Assembly (NCBI GenBank): GCA_030280995.1
Contig: JASXTE010000007.1
Coordinates: forward strand, 4,510,001-4,574,000
DNA length: 64,000 bases
Direction of reading: 5' to 3'
From: Hemileia vastatrix
Taxonomy: Eukaryota > Basidiomycota > Pucciniomycetes > Pucciniales > Zaghouaniaceae
Shown: positions 1 through 10,004 of the stretch, piece by piece
How positions within the stretch are numbered: position 1 is the first letter of the stretch
How the letters are laid out: each line of letters starts with the position of its first letter
Notes under the pieces: model-generated
Told to the model about the DNA's origin: nothing
What the model saw: only the letters and a program-made list of their open reading frames with translations
Database searches by the model: none
Translations under genes and position numbers: made by a program

Positions 1-62
1 CAGAGGAATCGTTAGTATTGATAGAACTCGGGGTAGCCAGCTTTCCTTAATACAACAGGGGC

Positions 63-78
63 GCTGGGCCCATAACCC
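63..78 (-). promoter_or_regulatory. Copia-A primer binding site, complementary to an internal part of initiator tRNA-Met
   Basis: The plus strand reads GCTGGGCCCATAACCC directly beside the LTR end. This equals the anticodon arm of eukaryotic initiator tRNA-Met, so the sense strand is its complement. Priming by a half tRNA cut in the anticodon loop is known for Drosophila copia and yeast Ty5. Identical sites are at 4741-4756 and 9419-9434. Confidence 0.85.
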
Positions 79-480
79 TGATAACAATGATAATAAAAGA
101 TTAGTGGACTTAGTGGACAGAGGGAGGATGGACACGAGAAGAGGTTGGACAAGGACAGAGAAAAATCTACCTGATAACAATGATAATAAAAGATTAGTGG
201 ACTTAGTGGACAGAGGGAGGATGGACACGAGAAGAGGTTGGACAAGGACAGAGAAACTAGGGACAAAAGTAAAGATAAGTAAAGTGGACGAATAATAATA
301 ATAAATAAGGGAGAAAGAAATGGATGCATTGCTGAGGAAGAGCACACATACAATCTACCTGATAACAATGATAATAAAAGATTAGTGGACTTAGTGGACA
401 GAGGGAGGATGGACACGAGAAGAGGTTGGACAAGGACAGAGAAACTAGGGACAAAAGTAAAGATAAGTAAAGTGGACGAA
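79..480 (-). repeat. Tandem repeats inside the Copia-A LTR
   Basis: Three copies of a repeat of about 85-90 bp, each opening with TGATAACAATGATAATAAAA and containing TTAGTGGACTTAGTGGACAG, start near 79, 172 and 359. The stretch from CTAGGGACAAAAG to GAAAGAAATGGATGC is present twice (about 257-327 and 444-514). Identical blocks recur at 4757 and 9435. They lie downstream of the TATA box on the sense strand, so they would form much of the transcribed 5' leader. Confidence 0.85.
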
Positions 481-537
481 TAATAATAATAAATAAGGGA
501 GAAAGAAATGGATGCGGAAAGAGAAACAACACCGCAT

Positions 538-547
538 CCATTTATAG
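538..547 (-). promoter_or_regulatory. TATA box of the Copia-A LTR
   Basis: The sense strand reads CTATAAATGG about 100 nt after the LTR start. Identical copies sit at about 5216-5225 and 9894-9903. The position fits a U3 promoter; the transcription start is inferred, not seen. Confidence 0.55.
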
Positions 548-659
548 AATGCTTGTAATATCGATATGTATTTAGACTAGAGTAGAATTATAAACTAACA
601 TATAATATAGTCGTTAAATATTATTATAGTAAGCGATGATATTTAACACCCTCCCGTGC

Positions 660-1808
660 TCAAGACAGCAATGGATGAAGATTAAGTTTATCTACAAATT
701 CATTATGTTTAATGCGAGAAAGTGATTTAGTTAAGATATCAGCACACATATCATTGGTCGAGACATAGTCTATATCTAATTCTTTATTGTTAACAAGTTC
801 ATGCAACCAACACACTCGGGTATTGATATGTCTAGTTCGATGTTGATAGAGTGGGTTGAGAGCAAGTTTGATGGCGCCTTGATTGTCACCAATTAATTTG
901 ACTTCAGACAGTTGAATCGAGAAGTCATTAAAGAGTTCTTTCATCCAAAGTAAGTCTTGCCCACATTCAGTCATTGAGTAATATTCAGATTCAGAGACAG
1001 ATAATGAAACGGATTGTTGTTTGCTGGAACGCCAACTGAGTAATCCTAAGTGAAAAACTAAGGTTCCAGATGTAGATTTTGAGTCTTCTGACTTATTGTA
1101 ATCAGAGTCGGCATAGCCTGTAAGAACACCCAATTGAGAGTTAGTGACATTGCCCAAGGTAAGACCATAATTCTTGGTTAACTGAAGATAACGTAAAATA
1201 TGGAAAAAAGATGTTATTTGTTGATCGGTGGGTTCATTGAGGTATTGAGCAAGAGCACTAGCTGCAAATGCTAGGTCGGGCCGAGTACAGAGAACTAGGT
1301 AGTTAAGCAGACCAATAGCCCTTCTGTAATTGAAAAGACTGGTTAGTTTAGTTGTTGAGCATTTGGTGAAATGAAGATTCGGAACAAGAGGGGTGGTAAC
1401 AGTTCGACAGGATTCATGATTAAATTCTTTTAATATATTTTTGATGTATAATTGTTGAGAAAGTGTGATAGTTCGGTTTGATCTGTTTCTGGTGACCTTC
1501 ATTCCAAGTACCCATTTAAGTTCTCCTTGATCATCCATGTCAAAAACTTGAGATATTTTGTTTTTGAAGTCGTTGACTGCTGGACCACCAATAATAAGAT
1601 CATCGACATGTATGAAGACATAACAGGGGTTCGCAAGATCTTGATTGAGAAACAGACAAGGATCAGCTTTGCTGGCCTTAAAACCAATGTCGGAGAAGAA
1701 TGTAGCTAATTTATTATACCAACAACGAGGACTTTGTTTCAATCCGTATAAGGATTTTTTGAGGTGAAGACAATAATCTTTATTTTTGGGTGAATAGCCA
1801 TTTGGAAA
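660..1808 (-). CDS. Copia-A unit A: rest of reverse transcriptase and RNase H
   Basis: This continues the polyprotein in the same frame after the TGA at 1809. It contains KKSLYGLKQSPRCWYNKL, the RT active site FIHVDDLIIGG, and a copia RNase H with YADSDYNKSEDSKSTSG, SLSVSESEYYSM, GDNQGAIKLA and HINTRVCWLHE. It ends at a normal stop at 660, about a dozen bases before the LTR. Without suppression of the TGA the RT and RNase H would not be joined to the front half. Apart from that stop nothing is missing. Confidence 0.92.
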   Translation of the reverse strand, partial: FPNGYSPKNKDYCLHLKKSLYGLKQSPRCWYNKLATFFSDIGFKASKADPCLFLNQDLANPCYVFIHVDDLIIGGPAVNDFKNKISQVFDMDDQGELKWVLGMKVTRNRSNRTITLSQQLYIKNILKEFNHESCRTVTTPLVPNLHFTKCSTTKLTSLFNYRRAIGLLNYLVLCTRPDLAFAASALAQYLNEPTDQQITSFFHILRYLQLTKNYGLTLGNVTNSQLGVLTGYADSDYNKSEDSKSTSGTLVFHLGLLSWRSSKQQSVSLSVSESEYYSMTECGQDLLWMKELFNDFSIQLSEVKLIGDNQGAIKLALNPLYQHRTRHINTRVCWLHELVNNKELDIDYVSTNDMCADILTKSLSRIKHNEFVDKLNLHPLLS

Positions 1809-4646
1809 TCAAAGATAGAGATCCTCGTCCGGTTCCCCATGTAAGAACGCTGATTTAACATCCATTTGATGAATTTCCCAGTCCTTGTAAGCAGCAATAC
1901 TGAGTAAGAACCGAAGAGTTGCAAGTCTACCGGTGGGGGCATAAGTTTCATTATACTCTATACCCTCAATCTGAGAAAAGCCTTGCACACAAAGTCTTGC
2001 TTTATATTTGACGATATTCCCATTAGAATCCGTCTTTTTCTTGAAGGTCCAAATAGTGCCTAAAAGATGATTATTAGCTGGAAGTGGAGACTCTTCCCAT
2101 ACCTTATGTTTGGATATGCTTGAGAGTTCAGCATTAATGGCTTTAAGCCATTCATCGCTTTCAGGTGAGTTTAGCGCTTGATAGTAATTTTGGGGAGTGT
2201 CGAATTGAGTGATGGCTAGGCAAGTCATATTGGCTCTTCTTTTGTTTGATAATATGTTGGAGGTGTCAATATCAGAGGAAATTTCTTTAGACGGTCGAAG
2301 ATTTTTGTCGATATAAGTGTAATGTTTGGATACCGGTGGTTCAGATGTTGCCATGTCAGGTGGTGATGAATTGAATTCAGGTTCATTTGACATAGCTTCG
2401 ATTACGGGGTCTTCAAAAGTGACTGATTTGGAAGTATTAGAAGGTGTAAAGTTGGGGCAGATGTCTTCTAGATCAGGAAATTGAAGTGTCTCTGCTGATT
2501 TTCCATTAGAGATTTTGCGTGATAGGTTAAAGGTATTGAGAAATTTGACATCATGAGTTATAATAATTTTATCTTCAGGAATAGAGTATATTTGATAGTT
2601 AACATGTCCATCACAATAGCCAAGAAATATACCTTCTTCTCCACTCCTCTCAAATTTTCCGTTTCGTTTTGATTTTTGCAAGTGGTAGACGACATCTGAA
2701 CCAAAAGGATGAAGATTGGTGGGTTCTTTGGAGTTTTTATGCCAGAGAACCCATGGAGATTTATTTGATTCGAGTGATGATGAAGGAAGGATATTAAGAA
2801 GGTATGTAGCCGTGTTAACGGCTTCAGCCCACCAGGTGGAATCAAGACCCGATTCAATCAATAGGCATTTGGCTTTCTCTACAATGGAGCGGTTACCCCT
2901 CTCAGCTATTGGATTCTGTTGTGGAGAATAGGGAGCAGTGCGTAAATGAATAATACCTTTATTTTTAAGATGATCTCGCATGGAATAATTAGTGAATTCG
3001 CCACCATTATCAGAGACAATATTCTTGATTTTTCGGTCAAGTTGATTTTCGACTAATGTTTCGTATTCTTTATAATGATGGAACGTCTCAGATTTGAGTT
3101 CAAGAAAGTAGACATGTCGATAACGTGAATGACCATCCACAATTTGAAGAAAATATGATTTGCCACCCCTGGATTCTGGAGTAATTGGTCCACAGAGGTC
3201 CATATGAATAACGTCGAGAGGTGATTCGGGTGTCGGAAAAGTTCCAGAATAGGGTAAAGTATGTGCTTTAGCTAATGCACAAGTTTTACAAGTAAATTTA
3301 GAGAAATTCAAACCTGGGAATAATTTCTCCATGGTTTGATTACTAGGGTGCCCGTAATTATGATGTAGTAACATTAGTTTTTGTTCGTGATTGTTAACTG
3401 GAGTTGATAGGTTGTAGATAGGATGGATTGATAAGGGAAAAGTTAAAATTTGTCCATTTGAATTGCAATTTATATATGAGGAGTCATCGAGTTTTATTTT
3501 GAATTGTCCAGATTCATTAATAAGACTCCGTCCGTCCGATAAAATATCGATGGCTGAGATAAGATTAGCTTTAACTGAGGGAATATAAAGAGAATCTTCA
3601 ATTACAAAGTTATGACCTGCAGAGAGAAATGAAACTGTGCCTTGTCCAAGGGCAATAATTTCATCTCCATTGGCCATTGTTAAGGTGATATTGGAAGATT
3701 GATAAGATTTGAAGTACTTTAAGTCATTAAATATAGTAAACGAAGCGCCACTGTCCAGGATGGCATGGTCGTTAGGTAAATTGGATATAATTGATAAAAC
3801 TTTGTGAGTGGTGTCCTTGTCTTTATTTTCCCTCTCTTTCTTTCTTTTTAAAAATTCATCTCGTTTCTCAGGATGTAGCTGGAAACAAGAAGATTCAGGA
3901 TGAGGAGCTAGAGGGTTATGTTTTCCTTTTGAGCAAAACGTTTTGGCTTTCGCGTCCATAGTTAAAGCTGTCCCGGATGAATTATTGAGAGCCTTTCTCC
4001 TGGTGATCTCTGCTTCTATGTCGGAAAATATATTTTCAATGGTAGGTCGCTGATTAGTTATATCGTATTTACTTAGGATAATAGTAGCGGCGGTTTGGTA
4101 GGATTCAGGAAGTAAATTTAATACATAATTTCCCATAATATACGATAAAATGTTTTCTTTAAATAAATCAGGAGCTACTTCTCTGAGTAATTTCATAGTA
4201 CTTCTGAATTCGTTAATTGCTCCTAACAGATTGCTTTCCGTGAATTTAATTTTGAAAAGTTGATTGACGACATAGGAACAATTCTGAGTGGATTTAGATG
4301 CGTAATGATCCTTAATACGAGACCATAGTTCAGCCGGCTCTACTAGATCATCGTTGAGGACAAATTTGTCTTGATTAGGTCGATCCAAGAACATTTTAAT
4401 TATTGTATTTGTTTGTCTTTGTCGCAACTTGAAAATACTTAGGAGCTCAGGATTGGTAGGTATTGATATGTCTTTAATAAGAAACTGATCCAAATTTCGT
4501 ACAGTAAGAGCATATTTGATATCGGTTTTCCAAGTACTGTAATTTTTGTCGTTTAACTTTTCAATGCCTTTTATTTCAGAATAAGTAGCAGAGTCTTGTA
4601 AATAAGAGAAGTCAGGAGAAGTAGTGGGGGTCGACGATTCAGGCAT
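1809..4646 (-). CDS. Copia-A unit A: gag, protease, integrase and start of reverse transcriptase
   Basis: A 945-codon frame encodes the front part of a Ty1/copia polyprotein. In order it shows a Gag domain of the UBN2/retrotran_gag type near the N-terminus (KLNDKNYSTWKTDIKYAL), an aspartic protease motif DSGAS near residue 300, a GAG-pre-integrase zinc region (H..H then CKTCALAKAH), an integrase core with DLCGP, SDNGGEF and the glutamate of AERGNR, and the start of RT (YKARLCVQGF, QMDVKSAFLHG). The order PR-IN-RT is diagnostic for copia. The start ATG at 4646 is followed directly by the Gag fold. The frame ends at an in-frame TGA (1809-1811) inside RT; the sequence beyond continues in the same frame, so this is a single nonsense change or a readthrough site. 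Confidence 0.93.
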   Translation of the reverse strand: MPESSTPTTSPDFSYLQDSATYSEIKGIEKLNDKNYSTWKTDIKYALTVRNLDQFLIKDISIPTNPELLSIFKLRQRQTNTIIKMFLDRPNQDKFVLNDDLVEPAELWSRIKDHYASKSTQNCSYVVNQLFKIKFTESNLLGAINEFRSTMKLLREVAPDLFKENILSYIMGNYVLNLLPESYQTAATIILSKYDITNQRPTIENIFSDIEAEITRRKALNNSSGTALTMDAKAKTFCSKGKHNPLAPHPESSCFQLHPEKRDEFLKRKKERENKDKDTTHKVLSIISNLPNDHAILDSGASFTIFNDLKYFKSYQSSNITLTMANGDEIIALGQGTVSFLSAGHNFVIEDSLYIPSVKANLISAIDILSDGRSLINESGQFKIKLDDSSYINCNSNGQILTFPLSIHPIYNLSTPVNNHEQKLMLLHHNYGHPSNQTMEKLFPGLNFSKFTCKTCALAKAHTLPYSGTFPTPESPLDVIHMDLCGPITPESRGGKSYFLQIVDGHSRYRHVYFLELKSETFHHYKEYETLVENQLDRKIKNIVSDNGGEFTNYSMRDHLKNKGIIHLRTAPYSPQQNPIAERGNRSIVEKAKCLLIESGLDSTWWAEAVNTATYLLNILPSSSLESNKSPWVLWHKNSKEPTNLHPFGSDVVYHLQKSKRNGKFERSGEEGIFLGYCDGHVNYQIYSIPEDKIIITHDVKFLNTFNLSRKISNGKSAETLQFPDLEDICPNFTPSNTSKSVTFEDPVIEAMSNEPEFNSSPPDMATSEPPVSKHYTYIDKNLRPSKEISSDIDTSNILSNKRRANMTCLAITQFDTPQNYYQALNSPESDEWLKAINAELSSISKHKVWEESPLPANNHLLGTIWTFKKKTDSNGNIVKYKARLCVQGFSQIEGIEYNETYAPTGRLATLRFLLSIAAYKDWEIHQMDVKSAFLHGEPDEDLYL

Positions 4647-4756
4647 ATCGGGTAAAGCAGTGTAGGTAGAGTTATGATCAGAGGAATCGTTAGTATTGAT
4701 AGAACTCGGGGTAGCCAGCTTTCCTTAATACAACAGGGGCGCTGGGCCCATAACCC

Positions 4757-5326
4757 TGATAACAATGATAATAAAAGATTAGTGGACTTAGTGGACAGAG
4801 GGAGGATGGACACGAGAAGAGGTTGGACAAGGACAGAGAAAAATCTACCTGATAACAATGATAATAAAAGATTAGTGGACTTAGTGGACAGAGGGAGGAT
4901 GGACACGAGAAGAGGTTGGACAAGGACAGAGAAACTAGGGACAAAAGTAAAGATAAGTAAAGTGGACGAATAATAATAATAAATAAGGGAGAAAGAAATG
5001 GATGCATTGCTGAGGAAGAGCACACATACAATCTACCTGATAACAATGATAATAAAAGATTAGTGGACTTAGTGGACAGAGGGAGGATGGACACGAGAAG
5101 AGGTTGGACAAGGACAGAGAAACTAGGGACAAAAGTAAAGATAAGTAAAGTGGACGAATAATAATAATAAATAAGGGAGAAAGAAATGGATGCGGAAAGA
5201 GAAACAACACCGCATCCATTTATAGAATGCTTGTAATATCGATATGTATTTAGACTAGAGTAGAATTATAAACTAACATATAATATAGTCGTTAAATATT
5301 ATTATAGTAAGCGATGATATTTAACA
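4757..5326 (-). repeat. Copia-A LTR 2, shared by two tandem units
   Basis: Same boundaries as LTR 1, shifted by 4678 bp. It serves as 3' LTR of the unit to its right and 5' LTR of the unit to its left (minus-strand orientation). Confidence 0.93.
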
Positions 5327-5337
5327 CCCTCCCGTGC

Positions 5338-6486
5338 TCAAGACAGCAATGGATGAAGATTAAGTTTATCTACAAATTCATTATGTTTAATGCGAGAAAG
5401 TGATTTAGTTAAGATATCAGCACACATATCATTGGTCGAGACATAGTCTATATCTAATTCTTTATTGTTAACAAGTTCATGCAACCAACACACTCGGGTA
5501 TTGATATGTCTAGTTCGATGTTGATAGAGTGGGTTGAGAGCAAGTTTGATGGCGCCTTGATTGTCACCAATTAATTTGACTTCAGACAGTTGAATCGAGA
5601 AGTCATTAAAGAGTTCTTTCATCCAAAGTAAGTCTTGCCCACATTCAGTCATTGAGTAATATTCAGATTCAGAGACAGATAATGAAACGGATTGTTGTTT
5701 GCTGGAACGCCAACTGAGTAATCCTAAGTGAAAAACTAAGGTTCCAGATGTAGATTTTGAGTCTTCTGACTTATTGTAATCAGAGTCGGCATAGCCTGTA
5801 AGAACACCCAATTGAGAGTTAGTGACATTGCCCAAGGTAAGACCATAATTCTTGGTTAACTGAAGATAACGTAAAATATGGAAAAAAGATGTTATTTGTT
5901 GATCGGTGGGTTCATTGAGGTATTGAGCAAGAGCACTAGCTGCAAATGCTAGGTCGGGCCGAGTACAGAGAACTAGGTAGTTAAGCAGACCAATAGCCCT
6001 TCTGTAATTGAAAAGACTGGTTAGTTTAGTTGTTGAGCATTTGGTGAAATGAAGATTCGGAACAAGAGGGGTGGTAACAGTTCGACAGGATTCATGATTA
6101 AATTCTTTTAATATATTTTTGATGTATAATTGTTGAGAAAGTGTGATAGTTCGGTTTGATCTGTTTCTGGTGACCTTCATTCCAAGTACCCATTTAAGTT
6201 CTCCTTGATCATCCATGTCAAAAACTTGAGATATTTTGTTTTTGAAGTCGTTGACTGCTGGACCACCAATAATAAGATCATCGACATGTATGAAGACATA
6301 ACAGGGGTTCGCAAGATCTTGATTGAGAAACAGACAAGGATCAGCTTTGCTGGCCTTAAAACCAATGTCGGAGAAGAATGTAGCTAATTTATTATACCAA
6401 CAACGAGGACTTTGTTTCAATCCGTATAAGGATTTTTTGAGGTGAAGACAATAATCTTTATTTTTGGGTGAATAGCCATTTGGAAA
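5338..6486 (-). CDS. Copia-A unit B: rest of reverse transcriptase and RNase H
   Basis: Copy of 660-1808. The residue sequence from the first in-frame Met onward is identical to unit A, including FIHVDD, the RNase H motifs and the stop close to the LTR. Confidence 0.92.
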   Translation of the reverse strand, partial: FPNGYSPKNKDYCLHLKKSLYGLKQSPRCWYNKLATFFSDIGFKASKADPCLFLNQDLANPCYVFIHVDDLIIGGPAVNDFKNKISQVFDMDDQGELKWVLGMKVTRNRSNRTITLSQQLYIKNILKEFNHESCRTVTTPLVPNLHFTKCSTTKLTSLFNYRRAIGLLNYLVLCTRPDLAFAASALAQYLNEPTDQQITSFFHILRYLQLTKNYGLTLGNVTNSQLGVLTGYADSDYNKSEDSKSTSGTLVFHLGLLSWRSSKQQSVSLSVSESEYYSMTECGQDLLWMKELFNDFSIQLSEVKLIGDNQGAIKLALNPLYQHRTRHINTRVCWLHELVNNKELDIDYVSTNDMCADILTKSLSRIKHNEFVDKLNLHPLLS

Positions 6487-9324
6487 TCAAAGATAGAGAT
6501 CCTCGTCCGGTTCCCCATGTAAGAACGCTGATTTAACATCCATTTGATGAATTTCCCAGTCCTTGTAAGCAGCAATACTGAGTAAGAACCGAAGAGTTGC
6601 AAGTCTACCGGTGGGGGCATAAGTTTCATTATACTCTATACCCTCAATCTGAGAAAAGCCTTGCACACAAAGTCTTGCTTTATATTTGACGATATTCCCA
6701 TTAGAATCCGTCTTTTTCTTGAAGGTCCAAATAGTGCCTAAAAGATGATTATTAGCTGGAAGTGGAGACTCTTCCCATACCTTATGTTTGGATATGCTTG
6801 AGAGTTCAGCATTAATGGCTTTAAGCCATTCATCGCTTTCAGGTGAGTTTAGCGCTTGATAGTAATTTTGGGGAGTGTCGAATTGAGTGATGGCTAGGCA
6901 AGTCATATTGGCTCTTCTTTTGTTTGATAATATGTTGGAGGTGTCAATATCAGAGGAAATTTCTTTAGACGGTCGAAGATTTTTGTCGATATAAGTGTAA
7001 TGTTTGGATACCGGTGGTTCAGATGTTGCCATGTCAGGTGGTGATGAATTGAATTCAGGTTCATTTGACATAGCTTCGATTACGGGGTCTTCAAAAGTGA
7101 CTGATTTGGAAGTATTAGAAGGTGTAAAGTTGGGGCAGATGTCTTCTAGATCAGGAAATTGAAGTGTCTCTGCTGATTTTCCATTAGAGATTTTGCGTGA
7201 TAGGTTAAAGGTATTGAGAAATTTGACATCATGAGTTATAATAATTTTATCTTCAGGAATAGAGTATATTCGATAGTTAACATGTCCATCACAATAGCCA
7301 AGAAATATACCTTCTTCTCCACTCCTCTCAAATTTTCCGTTTCGTTTTGATTTTTGCAAGTGGTAGACGACATCTGAACCAAAAGGATGAAGATTGGTGG
7401 GTTCTTTGGAGTTTTTATGCCAGAGAACCCATGGAGATTTATTTGATTCGAGTGATGATGAAGGAAGGATATTAAGAAGGTATGTAGCCGTGTTAACGGC
7501 TTCAGCCCACCAGGTGGAATCAAGACCCGATTCAATCAATAGGCATTTGGCTTTCTCTACAATGGAGCGGTTACCCCTCTCAGCTATTGGATTCTGTTGT
7601 GGAGAATAGGGAGCAGTGCGTAAATGAATAATACCTTTATTTTTAAGATGATCTCGCATGGAATAATTAGTGAATTCGCCACCATTATCAGAGACAATAT
7701 TCTTGATTTTTCGGTCAAGTTGATTTTCGACTAATGTTTCGTATTCTTTATAATGATGGAACGTCTCAGATTTGAGTTCAAGAAAGTAGACATGTCGATA
7801 ACGTGAATGACCATCCACAATTTGAAGAAAATATGATTTGCCACCCCTGGATTCTGGAGTAATTGGTCCACAGAGGTCCATATGAATAACGTCGAGAGGT
7901 GATTCGGGTGTCGGAAAAGTTCCAGAATAGGGTAAAGTATGTGCTTTAGCTAATGCACAAGTTTTACAAGTAAATTTAGAGAAATTCAAACCTGGGAATA
8001 ATTTCTCCATGGTTTGATTACTAGGGTGCCCGTAATTATGATGTAGTAACATTAGTTTTTGTTCGTGATTGTTAACTGGAGTTGATAGGTTGTAGATAGG
8101 ATGGATTGATAAGGGAAAAGTTAAAATTTGTCCATTTGAATTGCAATTTATATATGAGGAGTCATCGAGTTTTATTTTGAATTGTCCAGATTCATTAATA
8201 AGACTCCGTCCGTCCGATAAAATATCGATGGCTGAGATAAGATTAGCTTTAACTGAGGGAATATAAAGAGAATCTTCAATTACAAAGTTATGACCTGCAG
8301 AGAGAAATGAAACTGTGCCTTGTCCAAGGGCAATAATTTCATCTCCATTGGCCATTGTTAAGGTGATATTGGAAGATTGATAAGATTTGAAGTACTTTAA
8401 GTCATTAAATATAGTAAACGAAGCGCCACTGTCCAGGATGGCATGGTCGTTAGGTAAATTGGATATAATTGATAAAACTTTGTGAGTGGTGTCCTTGTCT
8501 TTATTTTCCCTCTCTTTCTTTCTTTTTAAAAATTCATCTCGTTTCTCAGGATGTAGCTGGAAACAAGAAGATTCAGGATGAGGAGCTAGAGGGTTATGTT
8601 TTCCTTTTGAGCAAAACGTTTTGGCTTTCGCGTCCATAGTTAAAGCTGTCCCGGATGAATTATTGAGAGCCTTTCTCCTGGTGATCTTTGCTTCTATGTC
8701 GGAAAATATATTTTCAATGGTAGGTCGCTGATTAGTTATATCGTATTTACTTAGGATAATAGTAGCCGCGGTTTGGTAGGATTCAGGAAGTAAATTTAAT
8801 ACATAATTTCCCATAATATACAATAAAATGTTTTCTTTAAATAAATCAGGAGCTACTTCTCTGAGTAATTTCATAGTACTTCTGAATTCGTTAATGGCTC
8901 CTAACAGATTGCTTTCCGTGAATTTAATTTTGAAAAGTTGATTGACGACATAGGAACAATTCTGAGTGGATTTAGATGCGTAATGATCCTTAATACGAGA
9001 CCATAGTTCAGCCGGCTCTACTAGATCATCGTTGAGGACAAATTTGTCTTGATTAGGTCGATCCAAGAACATTTTAATTATTGTATTTGTTTGTCTTTGT
9101 CGCAACTTGAAAATACTTAGGAGCTCAGGATTGGTAGGTATTGATATGTCTTTAATAAGAAACTGATCCAAATTTCGTACAGTAAGAGCATATTTGATAT
9201 CGGTTTTCCAAGTACTGTAATTTTTGTCGTTTAACTTTTCAATGCCTTTTATTTCAGAATAAGTAGCAGAGTCTTGTAAATAAGAGAAGTCAGGAGAAGT
9301 AGTGGGGGTCGACGATTCAGGCAT
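6487..9324 (-). CDS. Copia-A unit B: gag, protease, integrase and start of reverse transcriptase
   Basis: Second tandem copy of the 945-codon frame, with the same domains (Gag, DSGAS protease, HHCC region, D,D,E integrase, RT start) and the same terminal TGA. It differs from unit A by three residues, caused by changes at 8688 (Glu to Lys), 8822 (Ser to Leu) and 7271 (Gln to Arg), plus silent changes. The shared TGA shows that the stop predates the duplication or was present in the source element. Confidence 0.93.
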   Translation of the reverse strand: MPESSTPTTSPDFSYLQDSATYSEIKGIEKLNDKNYSTWKTDIKYALTVRNLDQFLIKDISIPTNPELLSIFKLRQRQTNTIIKMFLDRPNQDKFVLNDDLVEPAELWSRIKDHYASKSTQNCSYVVNQLFKIKFTESNLLGAINEFRSTMKLLREVAPDLFKENILLYIMGNYVLNLLPESYQTAATIILSKYDITNQRPTIENIFSDIEAKITRRKALNNSSGTALTMDAKAKTFCSKGKHNPLAPHPESSCFQLHPEKRDEFLKRKKERENKDKDTTHKVLSIISNLPNDHAILDSGASFTIFNDLKYFKSYQSSNITLTMANGDEIIALGQGTVSFLSAGHNFVIEDSLYIPSVKANLISAIDILSDGRSLINESGQFKIKLDDSSYINCNSNGQILTFPLSIHPIYNLSTPVNNHEQKLMLLHHNYGHPSNQTMEKLFPGLNFSKFTCKTCALAKAHTLPYSGTFPTPESPLDVIHMDLCGPITPESRGGKSYFLQIVDGHSRYRHVYFLELKSETFHHYKEYETLVENQLDRKIKNIVSDNGGEFTNYSMRDHLKNKGIIHLRTAPYSPQQNPIAERGNRSIVEKAKCLLIESGLDSTWWAEAVNTATYLLNILPSSSLESNKSPWVLWHKNSKEPTNLHPFGSDVVYHLQKSKRNGKFERSGEEGIFLGYCDGHVNYRIYSIPEDKIIITHDVKFLNTFNLSRKISNGKSAETLQFPDLEDICPNFTPSNTSKSVTFEDPVIEAMSNEPEFNSSPPDMATSEPPVSKHYTYIDKNLRPSKEISSDIDTSNILSNKRRANMTCLAITQFDTPQNYYQALNSPESDEWLKAINAELSSISKHKVWEESPLPANNHLLGTIWTFKKKTDSNGNIVKYKARLCVQGFSQIEGIEYNETYAPTGRLATLRFLLSIAAYKDWEIHQMDVKSAFLHGEPDEDLYL

Positions 9325-9434
9325 ATCGGGTAAAGCAGTGTAGGTAGAGTTATGATCAGAGGAATCGTTAGTATTGATAGAACTCGGGGTAGCCAGCTTT
9401 CCTTAATACAACAGGGGCGCTGGGCCCATAACCC

Positions 9435-10004
9435 TGATAACAATGATAATAAAAGATTAGTGGACTTAGTGGACAGAGGGAGGATGGACACGAGAAGAGG
9501 TTGGACAAGGACAGAGAAAAATCTACCTGATAACAATGATAATAAAAGATTAGTGGACTTAGTGGACAGAGGGAGGATGGACACGAGAAGAGGTTGGACA
9601 AGGACAGAGAAACTAGGGACAAAAGTAAAGATAAGTAAAGTGGACGAATAATAATAATAAATAAGGGAGAAAGAAATGGATGCATTGCTGAGGAAGAGCA
9701 CACATACAATCTACCTGATAACAATGATAATAAAAGATTAGTGGACTTAGTGGACAGAGGGAGGATGGACACGAGAAGAGGTTGGACAAGGACAGAGAAA
9801 CTAGGGACAAAAGTAAAGATAAGTAAAGTGGACGAATAATAATAATAAATAAGGGAGAAAGAAATGGATGCGGAAAGAGAAACAACACCGCATCCATTTA
9901 TAGAATGCTTGTAATATCGATATGTATTTAGACTAGAGTAGAATTATAAACTAACATATAATATAGTCGTTAAATATTATTATAGTAAGCAATGATATTT
10001 AACA
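9435..10004 (-). repeat. Copia-A LTR 3, outer 5' LTR of the array
   Basis: Same 570-bp LTR, with A instead of G at 9991 (compare 635 and 5313), a change at a CpG. It marks the right end of the array; the next bases belong to an older LTR fragment. Confidence 0.92.

Larger units (their letters stand above)
79..648 (-). repeat. Copia-A LTR 1 (570 bp)
   Basis: On the sense (minus) strand the LTR begins TGTTAAATATC directly after a purine-rich stretch (CGGGAGGG) and ends TTGTTATCA directly before the primer binding site. It is almost identical to the LTRs at 4757 and 9435. Its R/U5 part holds three copies of a repeat of about 85-90 bp. Confidence 0.93.
1..10004 (-). mobile_element. Tandem Ty1/copia retrotransposon array (Copia-A), three LTRs, two full internal regions
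   Basis: The sequence repeats with a period of exactly 4678 bp: LTRs at 79-648, 4757-5326 and 9435-10004 separate two complete internal regions (649-4756 and 5327-9434). Bases 1-78 are the leader of a third internal region that runs off the left edge. All coding is on the minus strand. Neighbouring units share one LTR instead of each having two, as expected from LTR-LTR recombination, multimer integration, or an assembly collapse or expansion. Units A and B differ at a handful of sites (for example 4010/8688, 4089/8767, 4144/8822, 2593/7271), so they are not simple sequencing duplicates. The right flank directly after the last LTR is ACATC, which should be the target duplication; its partner lies outside the window. 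Confidence 0.93.

Noticed and set aside
104..541. Open frames of up to 134 codons in the copia LTRs, on both strands
   Set aside because: They follow from the tandem repeats inside the LTR and match no protein; the copies in all three LTRs are the same DNA.
1..4756. KDZ-type transposon as the source of the MITE or Tet-like gene
   Set aside because: KDZ elements are known for longer target duplications and no KDZ transposase was recognised in the window, so the link is only by analogy.
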